A stretch of 64,000 bases of DNA from Mesobacillus foraminis (GCF_004340465.1 NZ_SLVV01000015.1:1-64000); one strand, 5' to 3'. Counted from the stretch's first letter, positions 1-10,605 are shown. Program-made: numbers and translations. Notes: generated from the letters alone by a model not told the origin.

Positions 1-95
<95 letters not shown>

Positions 96-100
96 ACACG

Positions 101-133
101 AAAGACCAGCTGTATAAGCTGGTCTTTTTATTG
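101..133 (+). terminator. Intrinsic terminator of the rRNA operon
   Basis: A perfect 10-bp stem, AAAGACCAGC (101-110) with GCTGGTCTTT (118-127), has a 7-nt loop and a T-rich tail. It begins 5 nt after the 5S rRNA end. Confidence 0.93.
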
Positions 134-298
134 TTTTCACAGCTCGGACACAGGTTTTTCAATAAACGCGAAGAATCGATGCATAATCAAAATTAATCGA
201 TGCATAAACCTGAAGAATCGATCAATAACTTGCAGGAATCGATCGATAAATAGATGAACAAGCCCATTACTCGTTAGATGAACCCTCAAAATCAGGTG
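133..298. repeat. 165-bp intergenic repeat, copy 1, with four 21-bp-phased AATCGAT motifs
   Basis: This segment recurs at 391-555 at high identity, starting GTTTTCACAG. Inside it AATCGAT occurs at 174, 195, 216 and 237, an exact 21-bp period, and each motif is followed by a variable dinucleotide and ATAA. A plus-strand reading gives seven-residue repeats with NRC/NRS cores, but that frame begins inside the 5S gene and has no ribosome site, so I treat it as non-coding. Confidence 0.85.
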
Positions 299-335
299 TC
301 TGTACCATAAATTTTATAAAACCAGGCACCTTTTT
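294..335 (+). terminator. Terminator-like hairpin at the end of repeat copy 1
   Basis: AGGTGTCTG (294-302) pairs with CAGGCACCT (323-331, one G-T pair), followed by a short T run. The loop is about 20 nt. No gene lies just upstream, so it may be part of the repeat family. Confidence 0.45.
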
Positions 336-390
336 AAGAAGAATCTATAATTCCTAGTTATTTTTAAAATACAGAAGCTTGGTTTTTCCT

Positions 391-555
391 GTTTTCACAG
401 ACTGGACACAGGTTTTTCAATAAACTAGAAGAATCAATGCATAACCAAAAATAATCGATGCATAAACCTGAAGAACCGATCAATAATTTGAAGGAATCGA
501 TCGATAAATGATGAACAAGCCTATTCATCGTTAGATCAACCTTGAAAATCAAGTG
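391..555. repeat. 165-bp intergenic repeat, copy 2
   Basis: Direct repeat of 133-298 displaced by 258 bp. The phased motifs fall at 432 (AATCAAT), 453 (AATCGAT), 474 (AACCGAT) and 495 (AATCGAT), again exactly 21 bp apart, so the period is kept although single motifs have mutated. The sequence at about 640-780 is loosely similar and may be a third, decayed copy. Confidence 0.85.
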
Positions 556-1090
556 ACAGCCGTATGATTTTTCGCAAACAAATCCCCATTTTGATGGATT
601 CACATAATACTTGGTTACTTTTAAGATAGAGAGGCTTCCTTTTTACGGGTTTTAACAAGATTGACGCAATAATCGATAAGAAATCCAGACATAATTTTAA
701 AAATGAAACGTTAACCCGCAACAATCGGTTAAAAGAAGTACATTAGACTACCTATAACTCATTAGATTTATAAATCCCGATCAACTTGCCACCTGACACA
801 ATCGACGGCAGAATTCCGCCCTGCCAGATTCCGCATTACCTCCATTTGTCAACGAAAATGAGCAAGGTCTTGTGTCAAATTCTTAACAGGGCATGGGTGT
901 GTATCTTCAAATAAAATCGATTTTCCCCCACAGGCTCCAACTTAATGTTACCTGTGTATCTTTTGGTTGTTTTAACTCATCCTAAAAAGGAAATGCATAA
1001 ATAGAGAAGAATGTTGCAGCTGACTTTACAAATCGCTGCTTTTCTGGGATTATTGGACCTGCTTTAGTTTATATGTTTGGAGGGGATGGA
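556..1090. other. Gene-free spacer before yebE
   Basis: There is no ORF with a credible ribosome site on either strand. The section holds a possible decayed third copy of the phased repeat (about 640-780). TTTACA and GATTAT, 17 bp apart near 1031-1059, could be a weak promoter for yebE. I see nothing else. Confidence 0.5.
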
Positions 1091-1633
1091 ATGTTTGAAA
1101 ATGGTTTTGTCATGGTCGCAATTATTCTGATCATAAATATTGTATATGTTTCTTTTTTTACAATCAGGATGATTCTAACTTTAAAGGGCCAGCGTTATTT
1201 GGCTGCTTTTCTCAGCACGATAGAAGTGGTGATTTATGTTGTTGGGCTTGGGCTCGTTCTCGATAATCTCAATCAGATTCAAAACCTTATCGCGTATGCA
1301 GTGGGCTATGGAATCGGGGTTGTGGTCGGAATGAAGATTGAAGAGAAGCTGGCATTGGGGTATATCACAGTTAATGTGATCACGGCTGAGTATGACCGGG
1401 ACTTGCCAAAGGTTCTTCGGGAAGAAGGTTACGGGGTGACCACCTGGGCAGCGAATGGCCGTGAAGGCGACCGGATGGCCTTGCAGATCTTGACGCCGCG
1501 CAAATTCGAATTAAAACTATATAAAACGATTCAGGAGCAGGATCCGAAAGCGTTTATCATTGCGTATGAGCCTAAGACTATTCATGGCGGGTTCTGGGTG
1601 AAGAACGTAAGGAAAGGAAATCTTTTCTCATGA
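1091..1633 (+). CDS. yebE: UPF0316/DUF2179-type membrane protein YebE
   Basis: A protein of 180 residues. The N-terminal third has two to three hydrophobic segments (from about residue 5 to 85). A soluble C-terminal domain follows, with the EEGYGVT stretch typical of the family. I recognise it as YebE (UPF0316) from sequence and from its place just before yebG and purE, as in B. subtilis. The biochemical role is unknown. I chose ATG 1091 rather than the in-frame ATG at 1073 because GGAGGGG at 1079-1085 is correctly spaced for 1091 and lies inside the longer reading. The gene overlaps yebG by 4 nt (ATGA), so the two are translationally coupled. Confidence 0.88.
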   Translation: MFENGFVMVAIILIINIVYVSFFTIRMILTLKGQRYLAAFLSTIEVVIYVVGLGLVLDNLNQIQNLIAYAVGYGIGVVVGMKIEEKLALGYITVNVITAEYDRDLPKVLREEGYGVTTWAANGREGDRMALQILTPRKFELKLYKTIQEQDPKAFIIAYEPKTIHGGFWVKNVRKGNLFS

Positions 1634-1848
1634 GCAAAGGAAACAAGAAAAATACAAGCAAAAAAAAGATGTTTGAGGTTGGTGAAAATGAAACCATTGA
1701 CCAATGCCTCGACCGGATTGCCAAAGAAGGCTATACACCTGTCAGACGGGTGGAAAAACCGATTTTCAAGGAAGTGGTCCTTAACGGAAAAACGGAGTAT
1801 GAACCTGCAGGAAGACAGATTGTTTTTGAAGCGAAGCTCGCAGAATAG
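1630..1848 (+). CDS. yebG: NETI-motif small protein YebG
   Basis: A 72-residue, lysine-rich, cytoplasmic protein. It carries the [12 protein letters not shown] stretch that names the NETI-motif family, followed by [15 protein letters not shown]. Its start overlaps the yebE stop (ATGA). Small NETI proteins occur between yebE and purE in other Bacillaceae. No function is established that I know of. The first 15 residues are almost all Lys, Ser, Asn, Gly and Thr, as in the B. subtilis protein. The purine operon control region begins about 60 bp downstream. Confidence 0.85.
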   Translation: MSKGNKKNTSKKKMFEVGENETIDQCLDRIAKEGYTPVRRVEKPIFKEVVLNGKTEYEPAGRQIVFEAKLAE

Positions 1849-1908
1849 AATCAGCGGGCAGGAGAACAATTAAATTTTACCAAGAAATTCCTCTTTTTCC
1901 ACAGTTAA

Positions 1909-1949
1909 AACACGAACATTTATATTTTAGTGATAGTAATTGTTCGATT
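1909..1949. promoter_or_regulatory. Pair of PurR boxes (operator of the pur operon)
   Basis: CACGAACATT (CGAAC at 1913-1917) and its inverted partner ATTGTTCGAT (GTTCG at 1942-1946) are separated by 24 nt, the spacing I recall for the two PurBoxes of the B. subtilis purE control region. They lie just upstream of the -35 box. PurR is a known repressor whose binding is antagonised by PRPP in Bacillus; use of the site here is inferred. Confidence 0.85.
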
Positions 1950-1954
1950 ATTCA

Positions 1955-1990
1955 TTGACAACTTATCAAAAAAGTTGTTAATATGTAGGT
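1955..1990 (+). promoter_or_regulatory. Sigma-A promoter of the pur operon
   Basis: TTGACA at 1955-1960 and TAATAT at 1979-1984 have an 18-bp spacer, predicting a start near 1991, about 20 nt before the riboswitch. The -35 hexamer is a perfect match. Confidence 0.85.
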
Positions 1991-2010
1991 GGAATTAATA
2001 ATAGTTGAAT

Positions 2011-2087
2011 TTTCCTTCGTATAATAATGGGGATATGGCCCATGAGTTTCTACCCGATAACCGTAAATTATTGGACTATGAGGGAAA
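2011..2087 (+). promoter_or_regulatory. Purine riboswitch, guanine class
   Basis: P1 is 2011-2017 with 2081-2087. P2 is ATGGG (2027-2031) with CCCAT (2039-2043), around an L2 reading GATATGG. P3 is CCGATAA (2054-2060) with TTATTGG (2068-2074), around an L3 reading CCGTAAA. J2/3 contains the conserved GTTTCTAC. The ligand-contacting base is C (2076, in GACTATG), which specifies guanine or hypoxanthine rather than adenine. Confidence 0.95.
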
Positions 2088-2214
2088 GTAGTTTCCTATA
2101 TGGAAGGGAAAAGAGAGGAATCCAGGACTCCCTGGGTGGAATCTCTTTGTCAGAGCCCGGACAGACTACTTTCTCTTCATGTAAAGAGAAGGAATCTGTG
2201 CGGGTTTTTATTTT
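2081..2214 (+). terminator. Riboswitch expression platform: antiterminator and terminator
   Basis: The terminator is CCCGGACAGA... (from 2156) pairing with ...TCTGTGCGGG (to about 2204), with an inner TTCTCTT/AAGAGAA stem, followed by TTTTTATTTT. The antiterminator can be read directly: 2081-2092 (AGGGAAAGTAGT, containing the whole P1 3' strand) pairs over 12 bp with 2165-2176 in the 5' half of the terminator. When guanine holds P1, the antiterminator cannot form and transcription stops. Confidence 0.9.
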
Positions 2215-2239
2215 AGTTAAAAAAGACAGGGGATGTAAT

Positions 2240-2728
2240 ATGAAGGCAGCGGTTGGCGTAATTATGGGCAGCAAATCGGACTGGGAAACGATGAAACATA
2301 CCTGTGAGATCCTTGATCAGCTGGATATACCATATATAAAGCAAGTGGTTTCTGCTCATCGGACACCTGATTTAATGTTTGAATTTGCAGAGAAGGCAAG
2401 AGGGGAAGGACTGAAGGTGATCATTGCCGGTGCAGGCGGGGCAGCTCACCTTCCAGGAATGGTGGCAGCCAAGACAACCCTGCCGGTCATTGGGGTTCCT
2501 GTTCAGACAAGGGCATTGAACGGCATGGACTCTCTATTATCAATCGTCCAGATGCCAGGGGGAGTTCCTGTGGCTACAGTCGCAATCGGTACGGCAGGGG
2601 CGAAGAATGCCGGGTTGCTTGCTGCTCAAATGTTATCCGCTTTTGATAGCAAGATTGCCGACAGGCTGGATAAGCTAAGAGAAGATACAAAAAAAGCTGT
2701 TATGGAAAGCAGTGATGAACTTGTCTAA
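2240..2728 (+). CDS. purE: N5-carboxyaminoimidazole ribonucleotide mutase PurE
   Basis: A 162-residue class I PurE. It moves the carboxyl group of N5-CAIR to C4, giving CAIR in purine synthesis. Visible family motifs are GSKSDWETM near the N-terminus, SAHRTPD (catalytic His) and [12 protein letters not shown]. The start is ATG 2240, preceded by AGGGGATG. The longer frame from 2027 would translate the riboswitch and is rejected. First gene of the twelve-gene operon. It pairs functionally with PurK, which follows with a 14-nt overlap, as expected for the two-step bacterial route. Confidence 0.97.
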   Translation: MKAAVGVIMGSKSDWETMKHTCEILDQLDIPYIKQVVSAHRTPDLMFEFAEKARGEGLKVIIAGAGGAAHLPGMVAAKTTLPVIGVPVQTRALNGMDSLLSIVQMPGGVPVATVAIGTAGAKNAGLLAAQMLSAFDSKIADRLDKLREDTKKAVMESSDELV

Positions 2729-3872
2729 AACAATTTTACCAGGACAGACAATCGGAATTATCGGCGGCGGACAGCTCGGCAGGATGATGACGCTGGCAGC
2801 GAAGGCAATGGGCTTTCGCATCGCAGTACTGGATCCTGTAGAAGATTGTCCATGCGGACAGGTAGCAGACGAACAGATTATTGGTGCCTATGATGACCTG
2901 AAAGCGATCGAGAGGCTGGCACAGGTCAGCGATGTGATCACATACGAGTTCGAAAATATCAATGCAGAAGCGCTTGAGTGGTTAACGAATCACGCCTACG
3001 TTCCTCAGGGTACCGGGCTGCTCCGTGAAACTCAGGACAGGATTAAGGAAAAAGCCGCCATCCAGTCTGCAGGGGTAAAGGTCGCACCGTATGCGGTCAT
3101 TAAAAATGTGGAAGACATCGACCTGCATATAAAAGATCTTGGATTGCCGGCTGTCCTCAAAACAGCTAGAGGCGGATATGATGGGAAAGGACAGCTGGTC
3201 ATTAAACATCCATCTGACCTGGACGCAGCCGAAGAACTGGTGAATCAGGGGCCATGTGTGCTTGAAAAGTGGATCCCATTTGAAAAAGAAGTTTCAGTCA
3301 TCATCACCAGGAACCCGTCAGGCGAATCAGCGGTGTTCCCGGTTGCTGAAAACCTGCATGAGAACAATATTCTTCATCAAACTGTCGTGCCGGCAAGGAT
3401 CAGCAAGCCTGCAGAGGAGAAGGCCGTCAAGGCGGCCCGGCAGCTGGCTGAGGCATTAAATCTTACTGGTACACTTGCAGTGGAAATGTTTTTAACAAAA
3501 GATGATGAGATTTATATAAATGAATTGGCACCAAGGCCTCACAATTCCGGACATTATACAATTGAAGCCTGTGAAACCTCGCAGTTTGAACAGCATATCC
3601 GGGCAGTGGCGAACTGGCCTCTTGCAAGCACTGAGCTGCTGAAGCCTGCTGTGATGGTAAACATTCTGGGCGAGCACCAGGAAGCCCTGATCAATAAAAT
3701 TAGTGAGCTGAAAGACTGGAAAATTCATTTGTACGGGAAAAAAGAGGCAAAGTTCCAAAGGAAAATGGGACATGTAACCTTGCTGAGGGATACTGTGGAG
3801 CAGGCGGTTAAAGAAGCAGCCGACAGCGGCATCTGGGAAAGAACGCCCGAGTACAGTGCCCAAAAGAATTGA
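2715..3872 (+). CDS. purK: 5-(carboxyamino)imidazole ribonucleotide synthase PurK
   Basis: A 385-residue ATP-grasp enzyme that carboxylates AIR with bicarbonate and ATP to N5-CAIR, the substrate of PurE. The N-terminal [13 protein letters not shown] is the signature dinucleotide-like fold. [11 protein letters not shown] is the ATP-grasp loop, and [14 protein letters not shown] carries the metal-binding Asn and catalytic residues near the C-terminal third. ATG 2715 is preferred over the GTG at 2712. The purE overlap suggests coupled translation. No irregularities seen. Confidence 0.96.
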   Translation: MNLSKTILPGQTIGIIGGGQLGRMMTLAAKAMGFRIAVLDPVEDCPCGQVADEQIIGAYDDLKAIERLAQVSDVITYEFENINAEALEWLTNHAYVPQGTGLLRETQDRIKEKAAIQSAGVKVAPYAVIKNVEDIDLHIKDLGLPAVLKTARGGYDGKGQLVIKHPSDLDAAEELVNQGPCVLEKWIPFEKEVSVIITRNPSGESAVFPVAENLHENNILHQTVVPARISKPAEEKAVKAARQLAEALNLTGTLAVEMFLTKDDEIYINELAPRPHNSGHYTIEACETSQFEQHIRAVANWPLASTELLKPAVMVNILGEHQEALINKISELKDWKIHLYGKKEAKFQRKMGHVTLLRDTVEQAVKEAADSGIWERTPEYSAQKN

Positions 3873-3913
3873 TTACATTTTATAGCTGCAGAAAAGATCG
3901 GAGGACAAATTAG

Positions 3914-5206
3914 ATGATAGATCGTTATACAAGACCTGAAATGGGAGCAATCTGGACGGAAGAGAATAGGTTTAAGGCCTGGCTGGAAGTGGAAATCCTC
4001 GCTTGTGAAGCCTGGTCAGAGCTTGGAGATATCCCTAAAGAGGATGTTCAAAAGCTGCGCGAAAATGCCTCTTTCGATATCAACCGCATCAAAGAAATTG
4101 AAGAAGAAACAAGACATGATGTTGTTGCTTTCACGAGAGCCGTTTCGGAAACACTTGGTGAAGAGCGGAAATGGGTCCATTACGGACTGACTTCCACCGA
4201 CGTTGTCGATACAGCTTTATCCTATCTTTTAAAGCAGGCAAATGTGATTATTTTAAAAGACCTGGAGAACTTTGTAGAAATCCTTAAAAACAAGGCTCAG
4301 GAGCATAAATATACGGTCATGATGGGAAGAACACACGGGGTCCATGCGGAGCCGACGACTTTTGGATTAAAACTTGCCCTGTGGCATGAAGAAATGAAAC
4401 GCAACCTCGAACGTTTCAAGCAGGCAGCAGCAGGGGTGGAATTCGGAAAGATTTCCGGTGCAGTCGGTACTTATGCGAATATTGATCCTTTCGTTGAAAG
4501 CTACGTTTGTGAAAAGCTTGGGATTCAGCCAGCACCAATTTCAACCCAGACCCTTCAGCGTGACCGCCATGCGCATTACATGTCCACTCTGGCACTGATT
4601 GCAACTTCCGTTGAAAAGTTCGCGGTTGAAGTACGCGGATTGCAAAAGAGTGAAACACGCGAAGTGGAAGAATTCTTTGCAAAAGGACAAAAAGGATCTT
4701 CGGCGATGCCGCACAAGCGCAATCCGATCGGATCGGAAAATATGACAGGGTTGGCACGAGTGATCCGCGGCTACATGATGACAGCTTACGAGAATGTCCC
4801 GCTGTGGCATGAACGCGATATCTCCCATTCTTCAGCAGAGCGGATTATCCTGCCAGATGCAACGATTGCTCTTAACTATATGTTAAACAGGTTTGGAAAT
4901 ATCATCAAAAATCTGACTGTGTATCCAGAAAACATGAAGCGGAACATGGATCGCACACTCGGTTTGATCTACTCTCAGCGTGTCCTTCTTGCCTTAATTG
5001 AAAAAGGGATGTCACGCGAGGAAGCCTATGACACTGTGCAGCCAAGGGCAATGGAAGCCTGGGAAAAGCAGGTTGCATTCCGCAGCCTGATTGAAAGTGA
5101 TTCAAAAATCACCGGCCTATTAAGTACAGAGGAAATTGATGATTGCTTTGACTATAACTATCACATTAAACATGTGGATACAATCTTTGAACGTCTTGGA
5201 TTATAA
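3914..5206 (+). CDS. purB: Adenylosuccinate lyase PurB
   Basis: A 430-residue fumarase/aspartase-superfamily lyase. It acts twice in purine synthesis: SAICAR to AICAR plus fumarate, and adenylosuccinate to AMP plus fumarate. The signature loop [11 protein letters not shown] with its catalytic Ser is present, as are TSTDVVDTA and the [14 protein letters not shown] stretch with its catalytic His. The start has GGAGGA 12 nt upstream. PurB does not overlap its neighbours: 41 bp separate it from purK and 103 bp, with two hairpins, from purC. Confidence 0.97.
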   Translation: MIDRYTRPEMGAIWTEENRFKAWLEVEILACEAWSELGDIPKEDVQKLRENASFDINRIKEIEEETRHDVVAFTRAVSETLGEERKWVHYGLTSTDVVDTALSYLLKQANVIILKDLENFVEILKNKAQEHKYTVMMGRTHGVHAEPTTFGLKLALWHEEMKRNLERFKQAAAGVEFGKISGAVGTYANIDPFVESYVCEKLGIQPAPISTQTLQRDRHAHYMSTLALIATSVEKFAVEVRGLQKSETREVEEFFAKGQKGSSAMPHKRNPIGSENMTGLARVIRGYMMTAYENVPLWHERDISHSSAERIILPDATIALNYMLNRFGNIIKNLTVYPENMKRNMDRTLGLIYSQRVLLALIEKGMSREEAYDTVQPRAMEAWEKQVAFRSLIESDSKITGLLSTEEIDDCFDYNYHIKHVDTIFERLGL

Positions 5207-5230
5207 GAGAAAGAATTAGTTCAACTCAAT

Positions 5231-5256
5231 AAAAGGCAAGGTTTCCTTGCCTTTTT
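5231..5256 (+). terminator. Terminator-like hairpin between purB and purC
   Basis: AAAGGCAAGG pairs with CCTTGCCTTT around a TTT loop, then a short T run. A second hairpin, TGAAGATT (5272-5279) with AATCTTCA (5283-5290), follows. In mid-operon this probably gives partial attenuation or processing rather than full stop. Confidence 0.6.
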
Positions 5257-5309
5257 AAACCAACAGGTGATTGAAGATTCCCAATCTTCACTATTAGGGG
5301 GCGCCAAAA

Positions 5310-6035
5310 ATGGAAAAACAAGCACTGTTATATGAGGGAAAAGCAAAACGAGTTTATCTCACAAATGACGAAAATATTGTCTGGATTGAATACAAGGATT
5401 CAGCAACTGCTTTTAATGGAGAGAAAAAAGCGGAGATTGCCGGCAAGGGACGCTTAAACAACGAGATTACTAGTTTGCTATTTTCAAAGCTTCATGAAGT
5501 AGGAGTTAGCTCTCATTTTATCAAAAAGGTCTCCGAAACAGAGCAGCTGGTCAAGAGAGTAGAAATCATTCCGCTCGAGGTGATTGTGCGCAACTACGCA
5601 GCGGGCAGTTTTTCGAAACGTCTGGGAGTGGAAGAAGGCAAGAAGTTTCACCGTCCATTAGTGGAGTTTTGCCTGAAGAATGACGATCTCGGTGATCCAC
5701 TGGTAACGGATGACCAAATTGATATCCTGCAAATTGCAGGAAGCGAAGAAGTGGAGTACTTGAAAACAAAAGCTTTGGAAGTTAATCAAGTGCTGACAGG
5801 ATTTTTTCAGGAAATTGGCGTACGCCTTGTAGATTTTAAACTTGAGTTTGGGAAAGACGCTGAAGGAAATATCCTTCTGGCTGATGAGGTTTCACCTGAT
5901 ACTTGCCGCCTTTGGGATTTGGAAACAAACCAAAAGCTTGATAAAGATGTATTCCGCCGCGATTTAGGAAGTTTAACAACAGCTTACGAAACGATTCTGG
6001 GACGTTTGGGAGGAGAAAAAGCATGTACAAAGTAA
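5310..6035 (+). CDS. purC: SAICAR synthase PurC
   Basis: A 241-residue phosphoribosylaminoimidazole-succinocarboxamide synthase, joining aspartate to CAIR with [14 protein letters not shown] at the N-terminus is the ATP-binding P-loop-like motif. [15 protein letters not shown] and [14 protein letters not shown] are the family signatures. The ribosome site AGGGGGC lies 8 nt upstream of the ATG. The end overlaps purS by 13 nt. Downstream of the purB-purC hairpins, so its level relative to purEKB may be tuned. Confidence 0.97.
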   Translation: MEKQALLYEGKAKRVYLTNDENIVWIEYKDSATAFNGEKKAEIAGKGRLNNEITSLLFSKLHEVGVSSHFIKKVSETEQLVKRVEIIPLEVIVRNYAAGSFSKRLGVEEGKKFHRPLVEFCLKNDDLGDPLVTDDQIDILQIAGSEEVEYLKTKALEVNQVLTGFFQEIGVRLVDFKLEFGKDAEGNILLADEVSPDTCRLWDLETNQKLDKDVFRRDLGSLTTAYETILGRLGGEKACTK

Positions 6036-6277
6036 AGGTGTATGTCACGTTAAGGGAAAGTGTATTGGATCCACAGGGAACAGCGGTTAAAAAGTCATTG
6101 AAAACCATGGGCTACGGTGCTGTCGAAGATGTCCGCATCGGCAAATACATGGAACTGTCGCTTGAAAAGACAGACCGTGATGTACATGAGACAGTAAAAG
6201 AGATGTGCGAGCGCCTCCTTTCCAACCCGGTCATTGAGGATTATCGCTACGAAATCGAGGAGTGTGTTGCACAGTGA
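6023..6277 (+). CDS. purS: FGAM synthase subunit PurS
   Basis: An 84-residue small subunit of the three-part formylglycinamidine ribonucleotide synthase (PurS-PurQ-PurL) found in Gram-positive bacteria and archaea. It bridges the glutaminase and synthetase subunits. The N-terminal [19 protein letters not shown] is characteristic. GGAGGAG lies 8 nt before the ATG, inside the end of purC. The stop overlaps the GTG start of purQ (GTGA), consistent with coupled production of the complex. Confidence 0.96.
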   Translation: MYKVKVYVTLRESVLDPQGTAVKKSLKTMGYGAVEDVRIGKYMELSLEKTDRDVHETVKEMCERLLSNPVIEDYRYEIEECVAQ

Positions 6278-6960
6278 AATTTGCGGTAATCGTGTTTCCA
6301 GGTTCGAACTGTGATGTTGATATGTACCATGCTGCTAAGGATGAGCTCGGTGAAGATGCAGAGTACGTATGGCATGATGAAACCAGCCTCGATGGATATG
6401 ATGCGATTCTTCTTCCAGGTGGCTTCTCTTTTGGGGATTATTTACGGACAGGAGCGATTGCCCGGTTCAGCCCGGTCATGAGCGAAGTCATCAAGGCAGC
6501 CAAGGCTGGCAAGCCGGTTCTTGGAGTGTGCAACGGATTCCAGGTTTTACTCGAAGCAGGCCTGCTTCCGGGAGCCATGCGCCGCAACGAAAGCTTGAAA
6601 TTCATTTGCCGGCCTGTTGGCTTGAAGGTAGAAAATAATAACACGATGTTCAGTTCTGCATATGAGCAGGGAGAAGTCATCCAGATACCTGTTGCCCACG
6701 GGGAAGGCAACTACTACTGCGATGAGGAGACAATGGCCAGCTTAAAGCAAAACAATCAGATTGTCTTTACGTACCATGGCACTAACCCAAATGGAAGCAT
6801 TGAAGATATTGCCGGTATTGTAAACGAACAGGGGAATGTCCTCGGCATGATGCCGCATCCAGAACGGGCTGTCGATACGCTGCTGGGCGGAGCAGACGGC
6901 CTGAAGCTATTCAAGTCAATTGTCAAACAATGGAGGGAATCACATGCGGTTAAAGCTTGA
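6274..6960 (+). CDS. purQ: FGAM synthase glutaminase subunit PurQ
   Basis: A 228-residue class I glutamine amidotransferase that supplies ammonia to PurL. The nucleophile is Cys86 in LGVCNGFQ, and the His-Glu pair is in [10 protein letters not shown] near the C-terminus. I chose GTG 6274, which makes the protein begin [13 protein letters not shown] as in the family. The in-frame ATG at 6262 would overlap purS more deeply and has no ribosome site. It overlaps purL by 17 nt. Confidence 0.96.
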   Translation: MKFAVIVFPGSNCDVDMYHAAKDELGEDAEYVWHDETSLDGYDAILLPGGFSFGDYLRTGAIARFSPVMSEVIKAAKAGKPVLGVCNGFQVLLEAGLLPGAMRRNESLKFICRPVGLKVENNNTMFSSAYEQGEVIQIPVAHGEGNYYCDEETMASLKQNNQIVFTYHGTNPNGSIEDIAGIVNEQGNVLGMMPHPERAVDTLLGGADGLKLFKSIVKQWRESHAVKA

Positions 6961-9160
6961 ACCAAGTCCGGAGCAAATTAAGACAGAAAAGATTTATCAG
7001 CAAATGGGTGTCTCTGACGAAGAGTTCGCGCGGATTGAAGAAATTCTCGGACGCTTGCCAAACTATACGGAAATTGGAGTTTTTTCCGTCATGTGGTCTG
7101 AACATTGCAGCTATAAAAACTCAAAGCCTGTTCTTAAGAAATTCCCTGTAACAGGCGACCGGGTCCTCCAGGGCCCTGGCGAGGGAGCCGGAATCGTCGA
7201 TATCGGCGATGAACAGGCAGTTGTTTTTAAAATTGAAAGTCATAATCACCCTTCTGCCATTGAACCTTATCAAGGAGCAGCTACAGGCGTTGGCGGCATC
7301 ATCCGTGACGTTTTCTCCATGGGTGCCCGTCCGATCGCCCTGCTGAATTCTTTGCGGTTTGGAGAGCTTCAGTCAGCTAGAGGCAAGTACCTGTTCGAGG
7401 AAGTTGTAGCCGGCATTGCAGGGTACGGAAACTGCATCGGGATTCCTACAGTTGGCGGAGAAGTGCAATTTGATCCTTGCTATGAAGGGAACCCGCTGGT
7501 TAATGCAATGTGTGTTGGAATCATCGATCATAAGGACATTAAAAAAGGCCAGGCGCATGGTGTTGGAAATACCGTTATGTATGCAGGTGCAAAGACTGGC
7601 CGGGATGGAATTCATGGAGCTACGTTTGCATCCGAGGAGCTGACGGAGCAATCCGAAGAAAAACGCCCTGCGGTCCAGGTAGGAGATCCATTCATGGAAA
7701 AACTGCTGCTGGAAGCTTGCCTTGAAGTCGTCCAAAACGATGCATTGGTCGGAATCCAGGATATGGGTGCAGCAGGCCTGACAAGCTCTGCTGCTGAAAT
7801 GGCAAGCAAAGCAGGTTCAGGGATTGAAATGAACCTAGACCTTGTCCCGCAGCGTGAAACAGGCATGACACCTTACGAGATGATGCTGTCCGAGTCCCAG
7901 GAACGGATGCTGATGGTTGTTCAAAAAGGAAGAGAGCAAGAGATTGTTGACCTTTTTGAAAAGTACGGGCTTGAAGCAGTAGCGGTAGGTCATGTAACAG
8001 ATGATAAAATGCTCCGCCTGATCCATCAAGGGGAAGTTGTGGCAGAAATGCCTGCTGATGCACTTGCTGAAGATGCTCCGGTTTATTACAAAGAGTCAAG
8101 AGAACCTGAGTATTTCCGTGAATACCAGGAAATGAAGCCGGAAACTCCTGCTGTGGACAACTTTGAAGAAACTCTTCTACAGCTGTTGGAACAGCCGACC
8201 GTTGCCAGCAAGGAATGGATTTATGACCAGTACGATTATATGGTTCGCACAAATACGGTAGTTGCTCCTGGTTCTGACGCAGCGGTTGTCCGCATCCGTG
8301 GAACTGAAAAAGCGCTGGCGATGACGACAGATTGCAACTCACGCTACATCTATCTTGATCCTGAAACAGGCGGTAAGATTGCAGTAGCAGAAGCAGCCAG
8401 AAATATTGTCTGCTCGGGCGGAGAACCGCTTGCCATCACCGATTGCCTGAATTTCGGCAATCCTGAAAAGCCGGAAATCTTCTGGCAGCTTGAAAAAGCG
8501 GCAGACGGCATGAGTGCAGCATGCCGGGCCTTCAATTCTCCAGTTATCAGCGGAAATGTTTCTCTATATAACGAAACAAACGGAACGGCCATTTATCCGA
8601 CACCAGTCATTGGAATGGTCGGACTCGTACAGCATATTGACCATACAACTACCCAGCAGTTCAAGGAGTCTGGCGACCTGATTTATCTTTTAGGTGAAAC
8701 AAAAGAGGAGTTTGGCGGCAGTGAGCTGCAGAAGCTTGTTTATGGCAAGATTTTTGGAAAAGCCCCAGCCATTGACCTTGAAGTAGAGAGCAAGCGCCAA
8801 AATCAAATTCTTGATGCCATCCGTGCAGGACTTGTATCCTCTGCCCATGATATCGCAGAAGGTGGGACAGGTATTGCCTTGGCAGAAAGCGTAATCGGAT
8901 CTGACGGACTTGGAGCCGATGTCGAGCTTGAAGGGGAAGCAGCGGCGGCATTGTTCAGTGAGTCGCAATCCCGCTTTATTTTATCAGTCAAACCGGAACA
9001 TCAGGCGGCGTTCGAAGCAGCAACAGATGCAGTCCTGATCGGGAAGGTGACAGATGCTCCTGTGCTTCGTATTTCGGTTGAAGGGAAGAAGGTAGTCGAG
9101 CTTGCAGCTGACAGGATGAAAAATGCCTGGAAAGGAGCTATCCCATGCTTGCTGAATTAA
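6944..9160 (+). CDS. purL: FGAM synthase synthetase subunit PurL
   Basis: A 738-residue small-type PurL (no fused glutaminase domain, matching the separate PurQ and PurS). It converts FGAR to FGAM with ATP and ammonia. Motifs: [10 protein letters not shown] near residue 50, [10 protein letters not shown] (ATP/metal site), [14 protein letters not shown] and [10 protein letters not shown] in the second half-repeat. ATG 6944 has TGGAGGG at 6931-6937; the frame upstream of it lacks a ribosome site. It overlaps purF by 16 nt. Confidence 0.97.
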   Translation: MRLKLEPSPEQIKTEKIYQQMGVSDEEFARIEEILGRLPNYTEIGVFSVMWSEHCSYKNSKPVLKKFPVTGDRVLQGPGEGAGIVDIGDEQAVVFKIESHNHPSAIEPYQGAATGVGGIIRDVFSMGARPIALLNSLRFGELQSARGKYLFEEVVAGIAGYGNCIGIPTVGGEVQFDPCYEGNPLVNAMCVGIIDHKDIKKGQAHGVGNTVMYAGAKTGRDGIHGATFASEELTEQSEEKRPAVQVGDPFMEKLLLEACLEVVQNDALVGIQDMGAAGLTSSAAEMASKAGSGIEMNLDLVPQRETGMTPYEMMLSESQERMLMVVQKGREQEIVDLFEKYGLEAVAVGHVTDDKMLRLIHQGEVVAEMPADALAEDAPVYYKESREPEYFREYQEMKPETPAVDNFEETLLQLLEQPTVASKEWIYDQYDYMVRTNTVVAPGSDAAVVRIRGTEKALAMTTDCNSRYIYLDPETGGKIAVAEAARNIVCSGGEPLAITDCLNFGNPEKPEIFWQLEKAADGMSAACRAFNSPVISGNVSLYNETNGTAIYPTPVIGMVGLVQHIDHTTTQQFKESGDLIYLLGETKEEFGGSELQKLVYGKIFGKAPAIDLEVESKRQNQILDAIRAGLVSSAHDIAEGGTGIALAESVIGSDGLGADVELEGEAAAALFSESQSRFILSVKPEHQAAFEAATDAVLIGKVTDAPVLRISVEGKKVVELAADRMKNAWKGAIPCLLN

Positions 9161-10557
9161 AAGGTTTGAATGAAGAGTGTGGCGTATTTGGGATTTGGGG
9201 GCATGATAATGCCGCCCAAATCGCCTACTACGGTTTGCACAGCCTCCAGCACCGCGGCCAGGAAGGTACCGGAATCGTTGTTACGGACGGCCGGCAGCTG
9301 AAAGGGAAAAAGGGCGAGGGTCTTGTTACAGAGGTATTTTCAAAGAATGCCATCCAGGAACTCGAGGGGAACTCTGCCATCGGCCATGTCCGTTATGCGA
9401 CGGCGGGGGGCGGCGGCTACGAGAATGTACAGCCGCTGCTGTTCAATTCGCAGAACGGAAGCCTTGCGCTTGCCCATAACGGGAACCTGGTGAATGCCAA
9501 CAACCTCAAGCACCAGCTCGAAGGCCAGGGGAGCATTTTCCAGACAAGCTCTGATACAGAGGTACTGGCCCATTTGATCAGAAGGAGCGGTTTTTCGCAG
9601 CTGAAGGATCAGGTAAAGAATGCACTTTCCATGCTGAAAGGGGCTTATGCATTCCTGATCATGACCGAGACGGAAATGATGGTCGCCCTGGATCCGCATG
9701 GCTTAAGGCCTTTATCTCTTGGGCTGCTGGGGGATGCCTATGTAGTGGCTTCGGAAACCTGTGCATTTGATATCATTGGCGCAGAGTTTGTGCGTGATGT
9801 CCTGCCAGGGGAGCTCTTGATCATCAATGATGATGGAATTCAATCTGAAATGTTTACCATTAATTCCAATACAGCTCTATGTGCGATGGAATACGTTTAC
9901 TTTTCAAGACCAGACAGCAATGTAAATGGAATTAATGTTCACACGGCCCGTAAAAGTCTTGGTAAACAGCTTGCCACAGAAGCCCCAATCGAGGCGGATG
10001 TTGTTACAGGTGTACCTGATTCCAGCATTTCTGCTGCCATTGGCTATGCGGAAGCAGCCGGGATTCCATACGAAATGGGATTGATTAAAAACCGTTATGT
10101 AGGGCGTACGTTCATTCAGCCTTCTCAATCACTCCGTGAGCAGGGGGTAAAAATGAAGCTGTCTCCTGTACGTGGGGTTGTTGAGGGCAAGCGTGTCATT
10201 ATGGTCGATGATTCGATCGTCCGGGGCACAACGAGCCGAAGAATCGTGACAATGCTGAAGGAAGCAGGAGCGACAGAGGTTCATGTTGTGATCAGCTCAC
10301 CGCCAATCAAAAATCCGTGCTTTTACGGAATTGATACTTCGTCCAGCGAAGAACTGATTGCTTCGGATAAATCCGTTGAGCAAATAAGGGAAATCATTGG
10401 AGCCGATTCACTCACTTTCTTAAGCGTGGATGGCCTGGTAAAAGCTGTTGGCAGCGAGGGAGAAGGAGAAACAAAAGGCCGATGCCTGGCTTGTTTTACG
10501 GGCAAGTATCCAACAGAGATCTATCCAGAGGAAATGGCAACCGGCAGAAAGTGCTAG
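9145..10557 (+). CDS. purF: Amidophosphoribosyltransferase PurF
   Basis: A 470-residue enzyme of the committed step: PRPP plus glutamine to phosphoribosylamine. The N-terminal nucleophile is Cys12 in [11 protein letters not shown], so an 11-residue propeptide must be removed. [17 protein letters not shown] is the PRPP-binding motif. [12 protein letters not shown] near the C-terminus carries two of the cysteines that bind the 4Fe-4S cluster in the Bacillus type. Feedback inhibition by purine nucleotides is known for the family. AGGAG at 9133-9137 precedes the start. Confidence 0.97.
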   Translation: MLAELKGLNEECGVFGIWGHDNAAQIAYYGLHSLQHRGQEGTGIVVTDGRQLKGKKGEGLVTEVFSKNAIQELEGNSAIGHVRYATAGGGGYENVQPLLFNSQNGSLALAHNGNLVNANNLKHQLEGQGSIFQTSSDTEVLAHLIRRSGFSQLKDQVKNALSMLKGAYAFLIMTETEMMVALDPHGLRPLSLGLLGDAYVVASETCAFDIIGAEFVRDVLPGELLIINDDGIQSEMFTINSNTALCAMEYVYFSRPDSNVNGINVHTARKSLGKQLATEAPIEADVVTGVPDSSISAAIGYAEAAGIPYEMGLIKNRYVGRTFIQPSQSLREQGVKMKLSPVRGVVEGKRVIMVDDSIVRGTTSRRIVTMLKEAGATEVHVVISSPPIKNPCFYGIDTSSSEELIASDKSVEQIREIIGADSLTFLSVDGLVKAVGSEGEGETKGRCLACFTGKYPTEIYPEEMATGRKC

Positions 10558-10577
10558 ACTTACAGGTCAATAGTTAA

Positions 10578-10605
10578 AGCGGCATAATAAAGGATGCCGT
10601 TTTTC
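10578..10605 (+). terminator. Small terminator-like hairpin between purF and purM
   Basis: CGGCAT (10580-10585) pairs with ATGCCG (10594-10599) around an 8-nt loop, followed by TTTTT. The short stem in mid-operon suggests weak attenuation at most. Confidence 0.5.

Noticed and set aside
2027-2239. N-terminal extension of PurE
   Set aside because: It would translate the riboswitch and terminator; ATG 2240 has a ribosome site and gives the family length.
7692-8342. 216-residue minus-strand ORF inside purL
   Set aside because: Antisense shadow of a conserved gene; no ribosome site or family match.
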